Positions 44,219-56,691 of a stretch of 64,000 nucleotides of DNA are shown here, in pieces; positions within the stretch are counted from its first letter, which is position 1, and each line of letters starts with the position of its first letter. Source of the DNA: Gnetum montanum (Eukaryota > Streptophyta > Gnetopsida > Gnetales > Gnetaceae); contig MNCI01023384.1 of NCBI GenBank assembly GCA_015680685.1, positions 1 to 64,000 of the forward strand, read 5' to 3'. The translations under genes and the position numbers were made by a program. Below the pieces are notes generated by a model, which did no database searches, had not been told where the DNA came from, and saw only the letters and a program-made list of their open reading frames with translations.

Positions 44219-46123
44219 TTTCCTTTAAAAATCATTTCCTTGCTCTTTCTTCTTTGTTTTGAAGCCAAATAGTTTCTTCTATTTAAAGCTTGTCTCTTCT
44301 ATTTCTAAATACATAACAAACCCACATGTCACGCTGCATGTGATTATTTTTTCTTATAAATAGATTGTGTCCTTTGATACATCTCATCTCAGTTCATAGA
44401 GATTTTTTGGTGAATGACGTAAAAGATAATTTTATGTGTCTTTGCGGGAAAAAAAGAAAATAAAAAGATTTTGAAAAATATGCCAACACAAGGACGCTTA
44501 TTTTACTTTCCTTTCATGTGGTAGCCCTATATTATTGTGGGTTTTCTATTCCTCCCTTCTACTTTCTAGTTTTCTATAATTCTTTTACAATTTTAATTAC
44601 TATGCCAAGATTTTGTCGAATTTTTGTCACTTTGAACTTGTGTTTATAGAAATCAGTATTTGAATGTTGTTTAGAGCATATTCTATTTTTTTGGTGAATT
44701 TTTGGTATTGAGGAAACTTTTTCCAACTTGCTCCCTAGATATTTTATGATTATTTTGGTTCAATTCATGATATAAGCATGATTTTGTGAGAATTTTATGG
44801 AATTTTGGCTATTATTAGTTTTTGACCATCTTGTGAAACTTTTGGATTGTTGGAATAAAATAAATAATATTTATGGGACCGATTTTACGTAGTTGGTAGT
44901 AGGAGCTGTGAATCTTTTAGATGCTCTTGTTTGCATGCTATAGTGGAGTGTTCTTAGTGGGGCCTACCCCATGGGAACAAGGGTTTGAATGGATTTCCTA
45001 CTTTGGATTTTGATTTGTAAGTTCATGTGAGGCTTGGAAACTAGTCAAGACCATGGCACTAAGCAATTGAATCTAGTAGTATGTTTTGAAGTATAGTCAA
45101 GACCTATCCTTCTGATAATACATGTGCCTTGGCTATTAGAGATGTTAGTATTGAGACTATTGCCAAGACCCGACCATGAATGTCTTGTTTACAGTCATAA
45201 GGATAATCCAATGATAGTAGTGAGGTTATTCTAAAACATGTTGGTATACTCTTTTGGCAGTGAAAGTAACCAAGAGGTAGCCTATGGAGATGCCTAGATA
45301 ACATATATACTCTTTGAATTTATTGTTGGATAAATTTGTGATATCTTTGAACATTAAATAATTATATAATTAAAATATATATTCTTTGGACTTTATTTAG
45401 ATTTTTGAAAAAATGTGTGGCATTTTTAAACTTTCAAATATTTTTAAATAATTAATTATAAACTTTTAGCTAGCCCATATCTTATGACTCTTGGCCTAGA
45501 ACCTTTATGCTCCATGAAGAAAGAAATAAAATAGCTTTTCTTATTTGAGGAGTTTTGACTCCTTTGCATTTTGATATAAAGAACCTAGAGTAGCTAGAGA
45601 ATTGTCAAAAGAGGGACATGGAATGAAAGGTGGATCAACTCTATAAAATATGGACCCTCTAAACATAATAAATAGTAAATAAAAACCTTGCACACTTTTT
45701 GGATACTTGCGTCATGTACTTATTTTTGGGAATAAATAATAAAGTATGATAGATATGAAATTTTTGTATGTGCCATTTGGATTATGACTTAGCAAAGATC
45801 ATTTTTCCTTTCAATGCATGCTATATGGTGGGGAACATTTTAATATTATTTATTATATATTAATATTTTATTTAAATTTTAATTTAATTTCTAATATTCA
45901 ATTTTTTTAACTTCAAACATGAATATCTCTATTTCTAGATGTTCAATTAAGGTGAAACAAGTATTGTTGAACTCATTATTTTGCACAGTGAAAGTTTTCA
46001 ACATTTTCATTTTTTGGCTATGTAAATCTCTATTTTTCTTTAAATAAATTTTATCTAATTATGTATAGGTGTAATATGAAATTTTGCTATGTTGTATAAC
46101 TCTATTGTATTTATGATTCTAAC
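44219..46123. other. Unassigned degenerate sequence
   Basis: The sequence has the look of old LTR or intergenic DNA. A TATAAATA word at about 44357 and long T-rich runs are present, but no pairable termini were found. No coding domain is recognisable. Confidence 0.35.
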
Positions 46124-46292
46124 AATGAGATGTTAGCCTAGTGGTAAGACACTTGATTTGGAAGCTTCAAGTTATGGGTTTGATTTCAATAGGCAACACT
46201 AAGTTATATAAAATTCCAATTAGGCTATAAATCTTGGGGTGTATCTATGTTTCACTTATTTTAGGTTCCAACACCCCTTTAATTAATAACTT
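46124..46292 (+). mobile_element. tRNA-derived SINE-like copy 3 (best copy)
   Basis: A box TAGCCTAGTGG at 46134-46144 and B box GGTTTGATTTC at 46177-46187 are 43 bp apart, as in a tRNA gene. The tRNA-like head is followed by a body with AGTTATATAAAATTCCAATT, CTTGGGGTGTATCTATG and TTTTAGGTTCCAACACCC. It is shared in order with the copies at 5396, 6250, 46955 and 54945. There is no long poly(A). Confidence 0.7.
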
Positions 46293-46954
46293 TTATTTAT
46301 TTTATGGTTTTTAAATCTAGATCCTCGGGGTTTTGTAACACTTTTATTTGTTATTTATTAAATATTTATAGATAATTAATAGGGGTGTTACAGTACTCAT
46401 CCCATATCAAGCATATCCTATGAGAACGATGGCAAATGGGTGAAAGAGTAATGCATGTAGGTAGAATGACTTACCCTAACTTCTCTAAACCGCCACTAAT
46501 AGACCCCATCAACATCTCACTCAATTTGCATCAATGTCATGACTACCCACACATTGATGTAAGCATGTGACCCCTTTAAGGGTGGTGAATGGTTACCGAC
46601 CATATCTAACAAACACAATATACTAATACTGTTGGTAATGGTAGCTCGACATTTGCTTTCCCCTCATGCATGTGAGTTGAGAGACATTGAATTTTATCTT
46701 TTTTTTCCTAGCAATACTAAGTACAGGGATGACCAAAAGAGATATTGTGGAATGACCACCATTTTGGATATTCACCTCATTCTACTAGGTGTTGGTGCTT
46801 AGCCTAATGTATTTATGCAGATGTGTGATGGTGTTCTACTTAGCTTGGTTACCAGAATAAATTAGTTAGTGCTTGGGTGGTGGGGGTTGTGATTAGTGTT
46901 AGCAGGATGAGCACTATGGCTTTGGGTGATGATCCATTATAGGTCAACGCTAAA
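46293..46954. other. Unassigned sequence, possible chromovirus LTR end at 46391
   Basis: AGGGGTGTTACA ends at 46391, and TGTAACAC lies 55 bp upstream. TGTAACACCC is a common terminus of plant chromovirus LTRs on the other strand, but I could not find the matching end. Nothing else is recognisable. Confidence 0.3.
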
Positions 46955-47060
46955 ATAATTAGTCCAATTAGAATTTTATAACTCAACATTGCCTACTAGA
47001 ATCAAACCAATGACTTGGACTTGGAGCTTTTGAATCAAGAGTCTTACCACATGGACGGTG
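46955..47060 (-). mobile_element. tRNA-derived SINE-like copy 4
   Basis: The minus-strand B box GGTTTGATTCT lies at 46998-47008. The A box region (47047-47057) is degenerate and shifted by a small TTGGAC duplication. The tail matches the other copies. Confidence 0.6.
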
Positions 47061-47783
47061 AATATAGTTAGAAATTGCCCTTCCAACAAAATTAAATGAG
47101 AGCATGAATTTTTCTTTTGTTGGCTTGATATGTTAAGCCATTCTATGATGCATCATTGATCATATGGCAACACAAAGTCAAAAGTAGTATCCTTATTAAC
47201 GAAGCATTGCTCACGTAGTGAGAGTGTGTAACTTGTGATTTGTAAGTTACATGTTCAATTTCAAGAAACATGCTAATCTAACATTGCTATATTCCTTTAT
47301 AATACCTATAATATATCATGTTGGCTAGATATCTTGAAGTGTACTTGGATAAAATTATTTTAGATTCCAACACCCTTCAAAAGTGATGCCCTTGAAGCGT
47401 ACAGTAATTACAATGCAACATTTATCTTATTCCATTTCTCTCCTCTTTAATAAAATAGTTTTATCATAAAAGTTAGTCTTGTCCCAACAAAATGTGGTTG
47501 ACTGTATGAGTTCTTTTTAGGTATTCACCTCTATTAAGAGCTAAATTTTTGTTTATTTGTTGTTTCTAAAAAATGCCTTGGCAAGCTTTTGCTCATTTTC
47601 CACAACTGAATTTGTGAGTAGTGCACATTGCATCTAGGTAATGCCATAGCATCTGCAAAATCATTAAAATATACTCACCTATGAGAGGCGTTGGATTCGG
47701 GAGCGCATAGAGAAGCACAATAAATCCACAATGGGTACATATTTCTTAATTTCCAATGAAATTTTATCTACATATACATTGAA
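47061..47783. other. Degenerate region with relatives of the 127-bp unit and an RTE tail
   Basis: 47160-47210 and 47395-47450 resemble the two halves of the 127-bp unit at 4427. Between them is a possible sixth SINE-like copy (47195-47372). 47480-47530 contains CTTGTCCCAACAAAATG-GGTTG, which recurs at 49617 and resembles the 3' tail of plant RTE-type LINEs. Confidence 0.4.
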
Positions 47784-47839
47784 ATGGTCGACTTGCCTTG
47801 CCTCATATTATTATTGCCTTGTTCTCGAAGTCTGCATTG

Positions 47840-47939
47840 TGCATTAAAATCCGCTCTGAATCTTCCCAGAAACTTCATTGATTGTGCATTAAAATCATAC
47901 GTGACTTCTCCTGCTCTGAATCTTCCCAGAAACTTCATT
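47840..47939. repeat. Short imperfect duplication
   Basis: GCTCTGAATCTTCCCAGAAA plus CTTCATT occurs at 47853 and 47913. TGCATTAAAATC occurs at 47840 and 47885. No gene is associated. Confidence 0.8.
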
Positions 47940-48700
47940 TCATTTTTAAGTGGCCAGCAAGCAATCAAGATTCATGGCATTGGCATGACACAGACCACGG
48001 AAAACAGGGAGTACGAATATCAAAGTTCCGCCACGACTCACGCATTCACGCGTGTGTTTATTGGTCATTGCTGGTTCTTGCTCTTTTTCTCATATCTCCG
48101 CTAAAAAACAAAACAAAACAGGGTCATCGTCATGGGTCATGGGTCATGAAGACGATGACGGACGGATGCTTGTTCAACTGTTTTTTTACAATGTGTTTGG
48201 TTATCGGCCAATGAACCAGCACATGGCCATTGGCCATATGCAAGTCATGGTGCTCTGTTTTTACTTTCTCCTTTATCATGACTAGTGCCAATTCTCCATC
48301 GTCCAAAAGGTTTTTGATCCTCATAGGTGAGGTGAGTTACTCGTCTGTGCCTAGTTTAATTAAGTTGTCTTTTAATAATGTGGTTATCTTCAACATGGCC
48401 CTATGGCACTACTCACAGGTCATTGTTGAACAAAAGTATTAGCAAACATGATTTGTTATAAATTTGGTTGAGGCTTAAGGCTTAATTTCATTTTTGAAAA
48501 GATTGGATTGAGTAACCAAAGGGTTTCATTTTATTGCTGTCATTTTTGTTGTTGCAAAAATTATATGTTTAGGTGCATTATGGTGATATTGCAAATGGAT
48601 TCAATGCCCTCCATACCTTTGCAAATTTTCTTGCTTCGTCGTAATGGTGATATTGCAATCTTCTGTGAAATTTTTAAGCATTAACAATATTTTGGATTTA

Positions 48701-49264
48701 CATTGTACTTGTTCTATATTCTGCAATGCTTTTTTTATGATATATGAGATTTAATTTTNGGCAGGATGAAAACTGCGACACGTGACAACCCTATGCTTAC
48801 TCAAAATTAGTTGTAAATAATTTAGGCTTAATGATATAAAGCGTAAACTTTTGGGCAGCGGAGAAATCAAGAATACGGAAATGGCCGGGAGTCGCATCAC
48901 TGATTCGTGGGTAAAAAACTATCAGCCAAACATGCAGAATTACAATTACCATTTGCCAGCAGCAATGATGACGGTTTTATGATAACCCTATCGAGGCAGA
49001 TTTCAACCTTGGATATCAGAAAAGAAAAGAAGGGTCAGCACCTATGCATCAGTCTATGCATCAAAAGAATCTGATTCGTGGAAGCGAGGAATCGAGGATT
49101 CGTGATTCTGAACGTGTTTAGGTATGTGTGCCTCAAGAAAACGTCGGGACGGGTTCGTAGCTGGAGACGTGATACAAAAAATTTAAATATATTAGTTTTT
49201 TTAAAAAAATTAAATCTCATATATCATAAAAAAAGCATTGCAGAATATAGAACAAGTACAATGN
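48701..49264. repeat. Perfect 58-bp inverted arms bounded by single Ns, probable misoriented contig
   Basis: 48701-48758 is the exact reverse complement of 49206-49263, and single Ns follow each arm at 48759 and 49264. If the piece 48760-49263 were turned round, its first 58 bp would overlap the preceding contig end exactly. This indicates a contig placed in the wrong orientation rather than a real inverted repeat. Confidence 0.85.
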
Positions 49265-49829
49265 GCGTATAAAGCAAACAGCAGCAACTATCAATTACCA
49301 TTGATTAAATGAAACAACACTCTTAGCTGTGGTGCATCACGATGACTCAATCTCTATCAAGGGCACTATACATATGTTACCATGAACCATGCGGAACATC
49401 AATTCAATACCACAACAATGTAGTTTACTATCGTAAGTTGTTCATTATTAAAAGGATCAAGTCTCAATGTTCATTATAGATGAGCGAAAGCTTAAGCTTA
49501 TCAAGTTATTGGGCCTAGGGTGGATGGATTACCATCTTTCTAAAAAATTTGAACTAAAATAATATATATATTTTAAAGCTTTTTTATATAGATATCATCA
49601 TCATCATCATTCTAGCCTTGTCCCAACAAAATGGGGTTGGCTACATAAGTTCTTTTTTGCTACTCATCTTTATGAAGAGTTAGATCCTTGTTTATTTGCA
49701 ATTTCTTTAGATCATTTTCAATCATTTTTTTCATGTCTTTGTTGTTGGTCTTTCTTTTGGTGGCTTATCTTGGAACAATGATGTAGCTGTCTTTTTTTAG
49801 GCTATTTAATAGATCTTCTTGTATGTGCA
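49265..49829. other. Unassigned sequence with RTE-like tail
   Basis: An ATC microsatellite (49590-49610) is followed by CTAGCCTTGTCCCAACAAAA and TGGGGTTGGCTACATAAG. This phrase is common at the 3' end of plant RTE-type LINEs. The copy at 47480 is shorter. Confidence 0.45.
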
Positions 49830-51640
49830 TTTATTAACTCAAAATAATAACATTACTTTCCATTTAATTGACTTTGTTTTATTGGGACAAGGCTACAATG
49901 ATAGTAAGCAACATTATATTTCATTATTCTTGAGTATTAACAAATGTTAACTATTTCTACATTCTCTTTGTTTCATGATTGTCAACTCTATCATGTGCCC
50001 ATAACAAACTAATAACAATTTTAACCCATAAAGCCTTGTAGGCACAAGCTTTGAATGAGGTATAGTTGACTTGTTTAGACTATATAAATTATCATTGCGT
50101 AAGTTAGAAGATTGATATCAAGGATTTTGCTAAGGCACAATGTATTCTTTCATTTATATCAAAAGAGCATGTGTGATTCATTTGACATTCTCAATGGAGA
50201 AGGATGAAGCATGACACTAAATTGGTATTGCAATTGGCTCATTGTTCAAAATCTTAATTGTTACACCAATGATAATACTATTATGGGTATCATTTTTTAT
50301 TTATTATATTTCATTGTGTGAAAATCATATTGAATATAATTAAAGTATTTTTGTTATAAAATTTCAAATGTCTTTCTTTTTTAAGTTATATAAGGGTCAC
50401 CCTATATCTTAGAATCCAATCTAGAATAGATACGTTTAGCCTCATTTTACAATGGACAAATACGTGCCTTGAAAGTTTATCATACATGTAGTTGAAATCA
50501 AATACTAGCATATTGGAAGTTGTCTAATGATTGGGATCAACATCCAATCACAAGTCCATCTTTATGATACTCAATGATAGAGCTCACTTATGCTTATATC
50601 CTCTAACTATTCTTTATGTAATAGTGATATTAATAAAATTCATGATTGTATTCATGAAACATCCTAAAATATAGGTACAATAAATTAATGTTGCATACAA
50701 AGAATATTAGTATGTACAAATACATCCTAAAAAACATTATATTAATCCTTTCAAAGTCTTAAAAACATTATATTAATCCTTTCAAAGTCTTAAAATTGCA
50801 TTTAGATTTGTACACTTTAAAGTCCAAGGTACACTGAAACTAAATTTAGTACTTTGTTAATTATAAAATAATACTCAATAGTCATTTCATGTTCCTAAAA
50901 GTATCTTAGCCACACGGAGGGTTGATATAAGGTCAGTTTTGTGAGCTTACATTAGCCCAATAAAGTTGGAAATTCACATTTTGTTCAACCAATATACAGC
51001 AAAGTCGGGATACTTTAACTGTATAATGTTACTTTCATAAGATTTTTTTTAAATTTAAAGAAATAATAAATTTTAACACCCATATACTAATAACTTGATC
51101 GGATATTTCTAACCCGGATTTTAGATGTTGCCTGATAAAGGTGAGCATGAGAACACGGTTCTGTGTTTTTTGGTTTTAATGAAAACCTTTTTGTTGTCTT
51201 TTTGATTCCTTGCATGGGGTTGTAAATTTTCGTTTCCTAGTCGGTCAGTTGAGAGATTCATGTTGAGATGTCATTTTGATGTAACGCTTCTTTGACCTTA
51301 TTTTTTCTAAATATAATATGACAGACTTTCACCTTTGAAAACGTGAAGGCTTCCCCGCACAAACATCGTCATCTACGGCAAATCCCGTCACCATGAAAAT
51401 CATGATCATGACGTCCCACCATTCCTATCCAATCCTTTCGTATAATAATTCAAACTTTTTAGTGTCTAGAAAAAAGAAAGAATGCAATGATAAAAACTTT
51501 AGAAAAGTTTTATCTCTACATACATGCAAGTGCCGGTCTGTTGGCGCGCTTTGTTCAACTGGCTTTCAGTCAGCCCAACATGCACACGCATATTTTAATA
51601 TTGTTTTTGGATGAGAGCGACGCAGCACAATGCTTAGAAT
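49830..51640 (+). repeat. Paralogous block P2 (partner of 5640-7350)
   Basis: The block is colinear and in the same orientation as the sequence upstream of the EXORDIUM-like gene. It includes GAATGAGGTATAGTTG (about 50053), AGGCACAATGTATT (about 50133) and TTTTTGGATGAGAGCGACGC (about 51604). No EXORDIUM-like coding sequence follows within the next 4 kb. Confidence 0.55.
50730..50791. repeat. 31-bp tandem duplication, two identical copies
   Basis: The unit starting AAAAACATTATATTAATCCT and ending AAAGTCTT occurs at 50730-50760 and 50761-50791 without change. Confidence 0.9.
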
Positions 51641-51799
51641 TTCAAATTATTAGAAGTGACACTTTAGCTTTGCTTTTGATGAGAACGACACAAAGTATTT
51701 AAAAAGGCATTTCTATTCGAAAAGGAATCCTTGCAAGTATTGTTGTGCATTAACATTATTAAAGTTTTATGTTATTGAATTTGTACCCTTTCCTGCATT

Positions 51800-52300
51800 G
51801 TGTAAAATTAGCAATCAATCAATTTTGTCGGCATATTATACCTATGATATTGTGTTGAATGTTGGCATATTATACCTATGATATTGTGTTGAATGTTGGG
51901 CAGTATAATAGCAATCAATTAATTTTGTTGGCACATTATACCTATGAAATTTTGCTATTTTATATGGTGCTAAATGTTGGGCAGTACAAAAGCACCATTA
52001 ACAACAAGTCAATGTGGCAGTCTTAGAGTGGTTTCTATTTGAGATAAGCATGGTTTGGACATGTGCAAAGAAGATCAGACAATGAGCCTATAAGCAAAAG
52101 TTGCTGTATTATTGTTGGAGGAAAGCCACCTAAAGGAAAACGAAAGGAAAGATAGGAAAAAACAAGGGAAGATGAAGATCATTCAAAGAAACTACAAATA
52201 AATAAAGATCTAGCTCTTTACATACAGAGGACCCTATTTATTTAATATACCTATTTAGAGCTGAGGCATTTGTATTCCTGATCCAGCTCATGCTAAAAGA
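51800..52300 (+). mobile_element. RTE-type LINE fragment, C-terminal end of the RT ORF
   Basis: 52065-52150 encodes WFGHVQRRSDNEPISK followed by a basic GGKPPKGKRKER segment. It matches the conserved carboxyl end of plant RTE reverse transcriptases (R-W-x-GHVxRRP... then a lysine-rich stretch). Upstream, the GTTGAATGTTGGGCAGT phrase that encodes the preceding Trp-Ala segment has been tandemly copied (51830-52000). It is only a fragment with stops. Confidence 0.65.
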
Positions 52301-53869
52301 ATGAGTGCGCTTGAGCATGCACATATCATTGACTTTTATAAAAAAAATGTAAACCTAGGTAAAAGCAACTGTCTACGCATGAGTGCTTCAAGAATATTGG
52401 TGCATACTAGATTTTTTATCCGCAACCAATTATTACTATCATCATCTAAAATCTAATACTTTTTTAAAAGGTTCACACTGCAAGGTAATAGAAAAGACAA
52501 AAAATTAATCTAAGCCTGAAATCACGGGACGTAGTAAGTTAACAGTGGAGGGTTTGCGTAACTTTAGGATGGAAAGATTTCGCTGTATATTTAGCCGGTG
52601 ATTTTTGTGAATGCTTTCATCCGCTCTTCAGCGTATGGATTGTTAATCCGCATTTTCCGTAAACGCGCTAAAAACATATTTCTGTGCATTTACGCATACT
52701 TGCTGCCCAAAAAAACATTCTTGAGTCATGTACGAGGGCCTGTCTGACACGTGTTATTTAAAATGAAATCAAACGAATTTGAAGCATTATTACTTCTCAA
52801 ATTTTTACGTGTTTTTTGAAATGAAATGAAATGAAATTTTATTAAATTCACTATTAGGATATATTTCACAGATATTACATTTACATGAAAAATAAAAATA
52901 GCCTTATGACCAAGCACCAATGGGGTATCAAGAACAAATCATACACATGTTTTTTTCAGTAACATTATACTGTTATTTTAAATGGGTAGTTACAACACAA
53001 GAGAGAAACACATGTAATTCATTTTCATGGGCTCCTCTGACATGCACAACCTACAAATACGTTCTTCCTAAGGAAGTTGAATCCATCATCCACTTTCAAT
53101 TCTAAGATGTTTAGAACTTAAGAGAACCTTGTTGATAGCATTTCGATAGTTGATTTAGAATAGTAGTTGAGAGACAATGGGCTTTTATATCTAATCTATT
53201 AGATCTAATATGATGTAAATACAATTGTCTCTTGTCTTGTCCAGTAAACCATATATGTGGTAGGACCTTGTGTTTGATTAGTTGGCAAATAAATATGCAA
53301 GCTATCAGTGTATGTAATGAATTGGCCCAAGGCTTCTACTTCTAAAGGTAATAAATCACATTCACATAATAACATTAAGTTAGGTGTTTGCATTTTAAAA
53401 GTTTTTTGCACTCTTTCAATATTTTTCCAAAGTTTAGCATTGAGTCCATGTCTTCAAACATCATTCCAAAGGCCTAAATCATTTTTGAAACAATAAAAAA
53501 ACTTAAAACCTTTTGCTCTTTTTTATTTAATGCACTCCCCTAACTGTAATTTAATTGTTCATATAAATGAAGTTTTTTAAAAAAACTAACATCGATCTTT
53601 ATCTTTCCCCATCGAAGTTATTCATATCTCTGAATTTTATGATATGCTTTTACCGTTCCGAAGGAAGTCTCCTATAGAAATATTAAATATTATTATTCTT
53701 TAAGTGATTAAAATTTTATACGAGAAAAGCAGTACCCTGATGTCATGATTAAACGGCCCGACACATCGTGGTAACATAAAACAAGGGCCAATCTAAAGAT
53801 GATGATGCTGTAGCCATACGAACGTGGTTATCCATCCAACAGTTTTGTAATTAATACATGGGCTATGGG
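52301..53869. other. Unassigned intergenic sequence
   Basis: No gene or repeat is recognisable. A GAAATGAAAT run lies near 52818. Short frames (52726-52920, 52920-53105, 53205-53496) have no domain features. Confidence 0.4.
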
Positions 53870-53999
53870 CTTTTATAAGCGGTAGGTCCCCTGCGATGAA
53901 TTAAATAACTTTAAAGTAACATGTCATGTAATTACATGCACTCTTATAAGCCGTAGAATCCATGCGATGAATTAAATAACTTTAAAGTAACATGTCATG
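53870..53999. repeat. Direct duplication of about 58 bp
   Basis: CTTATAAGC-GTAG followed by GCGATGAATTAAATAACTTT and AAAGTAACATGTCATG occurs twice. The copies lie at about 53872 and 53942 and are separated by a TAATTACATGCA spacer. Confidence 0.85.
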
Positions 54000-54942
54000 C
54001 GTATCTTCACAGGGATTTGTCGGAGGAATAGTTATGACTTATGAGTGACAGGATTATTTGGCTACAAAAAAATAACAGTAATGATCCAATAACTCTGCAC
54101 TGAGTCTGGCACACAGGTGAATTCCATCCGTGGATCTCTCAAGCCCCGTCTACAAGGAGATTTTTTTATAATCATTGTTAGCCATTTGGGTTGACTCTGT
54201 ATAACAATTTTAGACCGAACCACATAACAGTAGTTAATAATTATTTGCAGCAGCATCGTGGTAATTTAAATCAAAATGTTATTATTTAAATTAAAGTGTA
54301 GATGAAAAGTATCTATTATCCTAACTATTGGTAGCAAGATACGGTAATTAATATTCATTGGTATCAAGCAGCATTGTATTTGAAACTAAAAAAATAGGCT
54401 ACAACGATAATGGCAGCAAAGTATAGTAATTAATATTCATCCCTATCACGTAGCATTGTATTTGAAATTTTAAAAAAATTAAAAGCAATAATTTCACCTT
54501 TTTTTTAAACAATTATTTATGAAAACAGTCAATCTTAACAAAATGTTACCCATTGATGCACATAATTATTATATTTGTGGACCTCAGTCTTACCGTCGGC
54601 AAGTATATGTATCATTTTGAAGGTGATATGGTGATACAAACTCTCCTAAAGTATATATAAGAATTCTGTTTAGGAAGGTTAGTTGTATAAATATGTGGAA
54701 ATTAGAAATATGTAACTATTTGACAATAGCAAATACTTTCATGGTACTTTCAAAGTATTTGAACTTGTAATAATCTATATGTAAAAATATTTTAAATGGT
54801 ATTGGCAACAAAATTTATAGTTTGCAAGAATAACTAAAATTAAATAGCATAATTACAAATCCATTAACAAATTGCAAATTCATTTAATTTTTAGGCATTA
54901 TAAAATATTGTATAAATTTTAACTTGCATAAGAATTTAACAT
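54000..54942. other. Unassigned AT-rich sequence
   Basis: It contains two similar phrases AGTAATTAATATTCAT (about 54343 and 54430), each followed by a GTAGCATTGTATTTGAAA-like string. This suggests a further old duplication. No gene is visible. Confidence 0.4.
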
Positions 54943-54944
54943 TG

Positions 54945-55085
54945 AGGTGTTAGTTGAGTGGTAGGACAATTGATTTGAAAGCTTCAAGTTATTGGTTCAA
55001 TTCTAGTTAGTAATGTTGAGTTATAAAACTTTAATTAAACTATATATCTTAGGGTGTACCTATATTACAATTATTTTAAACTTTA
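54945..55085 (+). mobile_element. tRNA-derived SINE-like copy 5
   Basis: A box TAGTTGAGTGG lies at 54951-54961 and B box GGTTCAATTCT at 54994-55004, again 43 bp apart. The body continues with GTTGAGTTATAAAACTTTAA and TTAGGGTGTACCTATATTAC. It matches the copy at 46124 in order and spacing. Confidence 0.7.
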
Positions 55086-55710
55086 GACAAGCCCCAACTT
55101 GTATGAGAATTTAACCATCAATCAAGGTAGTATAAACTAAGGAAAATAACTAACATGTTTTTATAAAAATGAAAAGAAAATTCTTGTTAAGGTTTTGATA
55201 TATTTTATGATTCTTGAAACTCAAAGGAAGTGATTTGAAATTGATAGCTATAATTTGAAGAATTGACATTTTAAAATATTTAGATTAGAAAAAATTTGAT
55301 AAAGTCTTCTTTGAATGTCATAGGTAATTCTCAATTGATTAATACAAGGACAAGTGAGAAAAAATGTTCTTCATTTTGCAATGTTACATTTGTTGGCATC
55401 AACATCACAAATATAGGACCTAGGTAACTTATATTACAAAATTATAGACATATGCTTGGTGTTTGGCTCATTTATCTTTGTTGATTTACGTATATTATTA
55501 TAGAACTAGTAGGTATTTTGGCTATAGGATCAATCAAAGGCACTATGTTTTTAAAACCTAATTTAAATAATAAGTTTTCCACTTATATATTTAGATAGGG
55601 ATTTCAATAAATAAAATTCTAAAATGTGATATCTTTGTCACGCATGCAATTAGTAAGTCATTTTGTCTATAATCTTATAAATGAAATGTTAAGAAGCTTA
55701 AAAAAAATAG
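55086..55710. other. Unassigned AT-rich flank of element B
   Basis: No gene is visible. It ends AATAG directly before the LTR, which would be one half of the target duplication. The other half is outside the window or lost. Confidence 0.4.
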
Positions 55711-56556
55711 TGATGAATCATGGTTTCTAGGCCTCGATATCAGGTATGCGATATCACAGACTAGATACGATATCATATACACAATAGCATGATTCCTATG
55801 TTAGCCTATAAATATAGCACTCAGGCGCATAGTGAGGAAGTCTTTGGTTGGTGTTTGAGTTTATCTTTTAGTTAGTCTTTTAGTTCATTTTTAGCTTTCA
55901 GTTCTTTCCCAAGTGCATGCTCGTAGTATGATGCTTGTAATTGTACAGAACCTTTGTTCGAGTGTGACGTATTTGGACACACACACGATCAGCAATAAAG
56001 ATCGAGATTACTCCATCATTGCAACATTCACTTAGCTTTCAATTGTTAATTATTTATTGTTGTTTTCTTAGTTAATATTTCTTTTATCATCATTTACTAT
56101 TTTTGTTGTTAATGCGGAATGAGTACGTCTTAATCACAAATATTTAAGTGTAACTACGTGGTAACCTAGTAGCGTATCAAGTAGTGCTTCGAGTGATGTG
56201 CACTTGGTAGTTCCAGAAGTAGTACACGAAGTCTAAGATGCATACGAATGCTTAAGGACGAATGCTTATCGTACTTAGGCTAGCTTAGATTTTATTTCCT
56301 ATTACTTATTAGCTTAATCAAGTTATTTCTCATTGTCCTTGGGAGTAGCATAGTAGTAGAAACCACATCATACACCTCACTTTGGACTACACCATATGTG
56401 ACAAAGCAAATACTAGTCCAGGTGGGAAAACAAGGAACTGTGATCAACATATAACTGTCTAGGTGCCACAACTAGTCCATCTACAGAGTTCGACTAGATT
56501 GCGCGTACATGCTTGTATTCATATGGTTGAGTGTAGGGGTACCTTGTTGCTCATCA
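55711..56556 (+). mobile_element. 5' LTR of element B
   Basis: This is 846 bp with TGATGA and TCATCA termini. The U3 has GATATC-type motifs (55736-55790). TATAAATA is at 55807-55814 and AATAAA at 55994-55999. It aligns with 2830-3681 throughout. Confidence 0.9.
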
Positions 56557-56557
56557 T

Positions 56558-56574
56558 TGGCGCCGTTGCCGAGG
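56558..56574 (+). other. Primer binding site complementary to tRNA-Asp
   Basis: TGGCGCCGTTGCCGAGG starts two bases after the LTR end. It matches the complement of the plant tRNA-Asp 3' end at 16 of 17 positions. The same primer is used by Athila-type Ty3/gypsy elements. Confidence 0.9.
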
Positions 56575-56691
56575 ATGGTGCTAGTTATCTAGATTAGTTA
56601 TATCATACAAGATTACTGTAACAGGGTATTAACGATATAGCTTTCAGAAAAAAGAAATTAAATTCAATTAAGTCACACACAATTCACTACA

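Noticed and set aside
43851-44268. Frames of 107-126 aa across the second gap
   Set aside because: Kept open only by Ns; the flanking codons show no family.
46134-46190. A tRNA gene suggested by A and B boxes
   Set aside because: The sequence does not fold into a cloverleaf with paired acceptor arms by eye and recurs with a common body, so it is a retroposed SINE-like copy.
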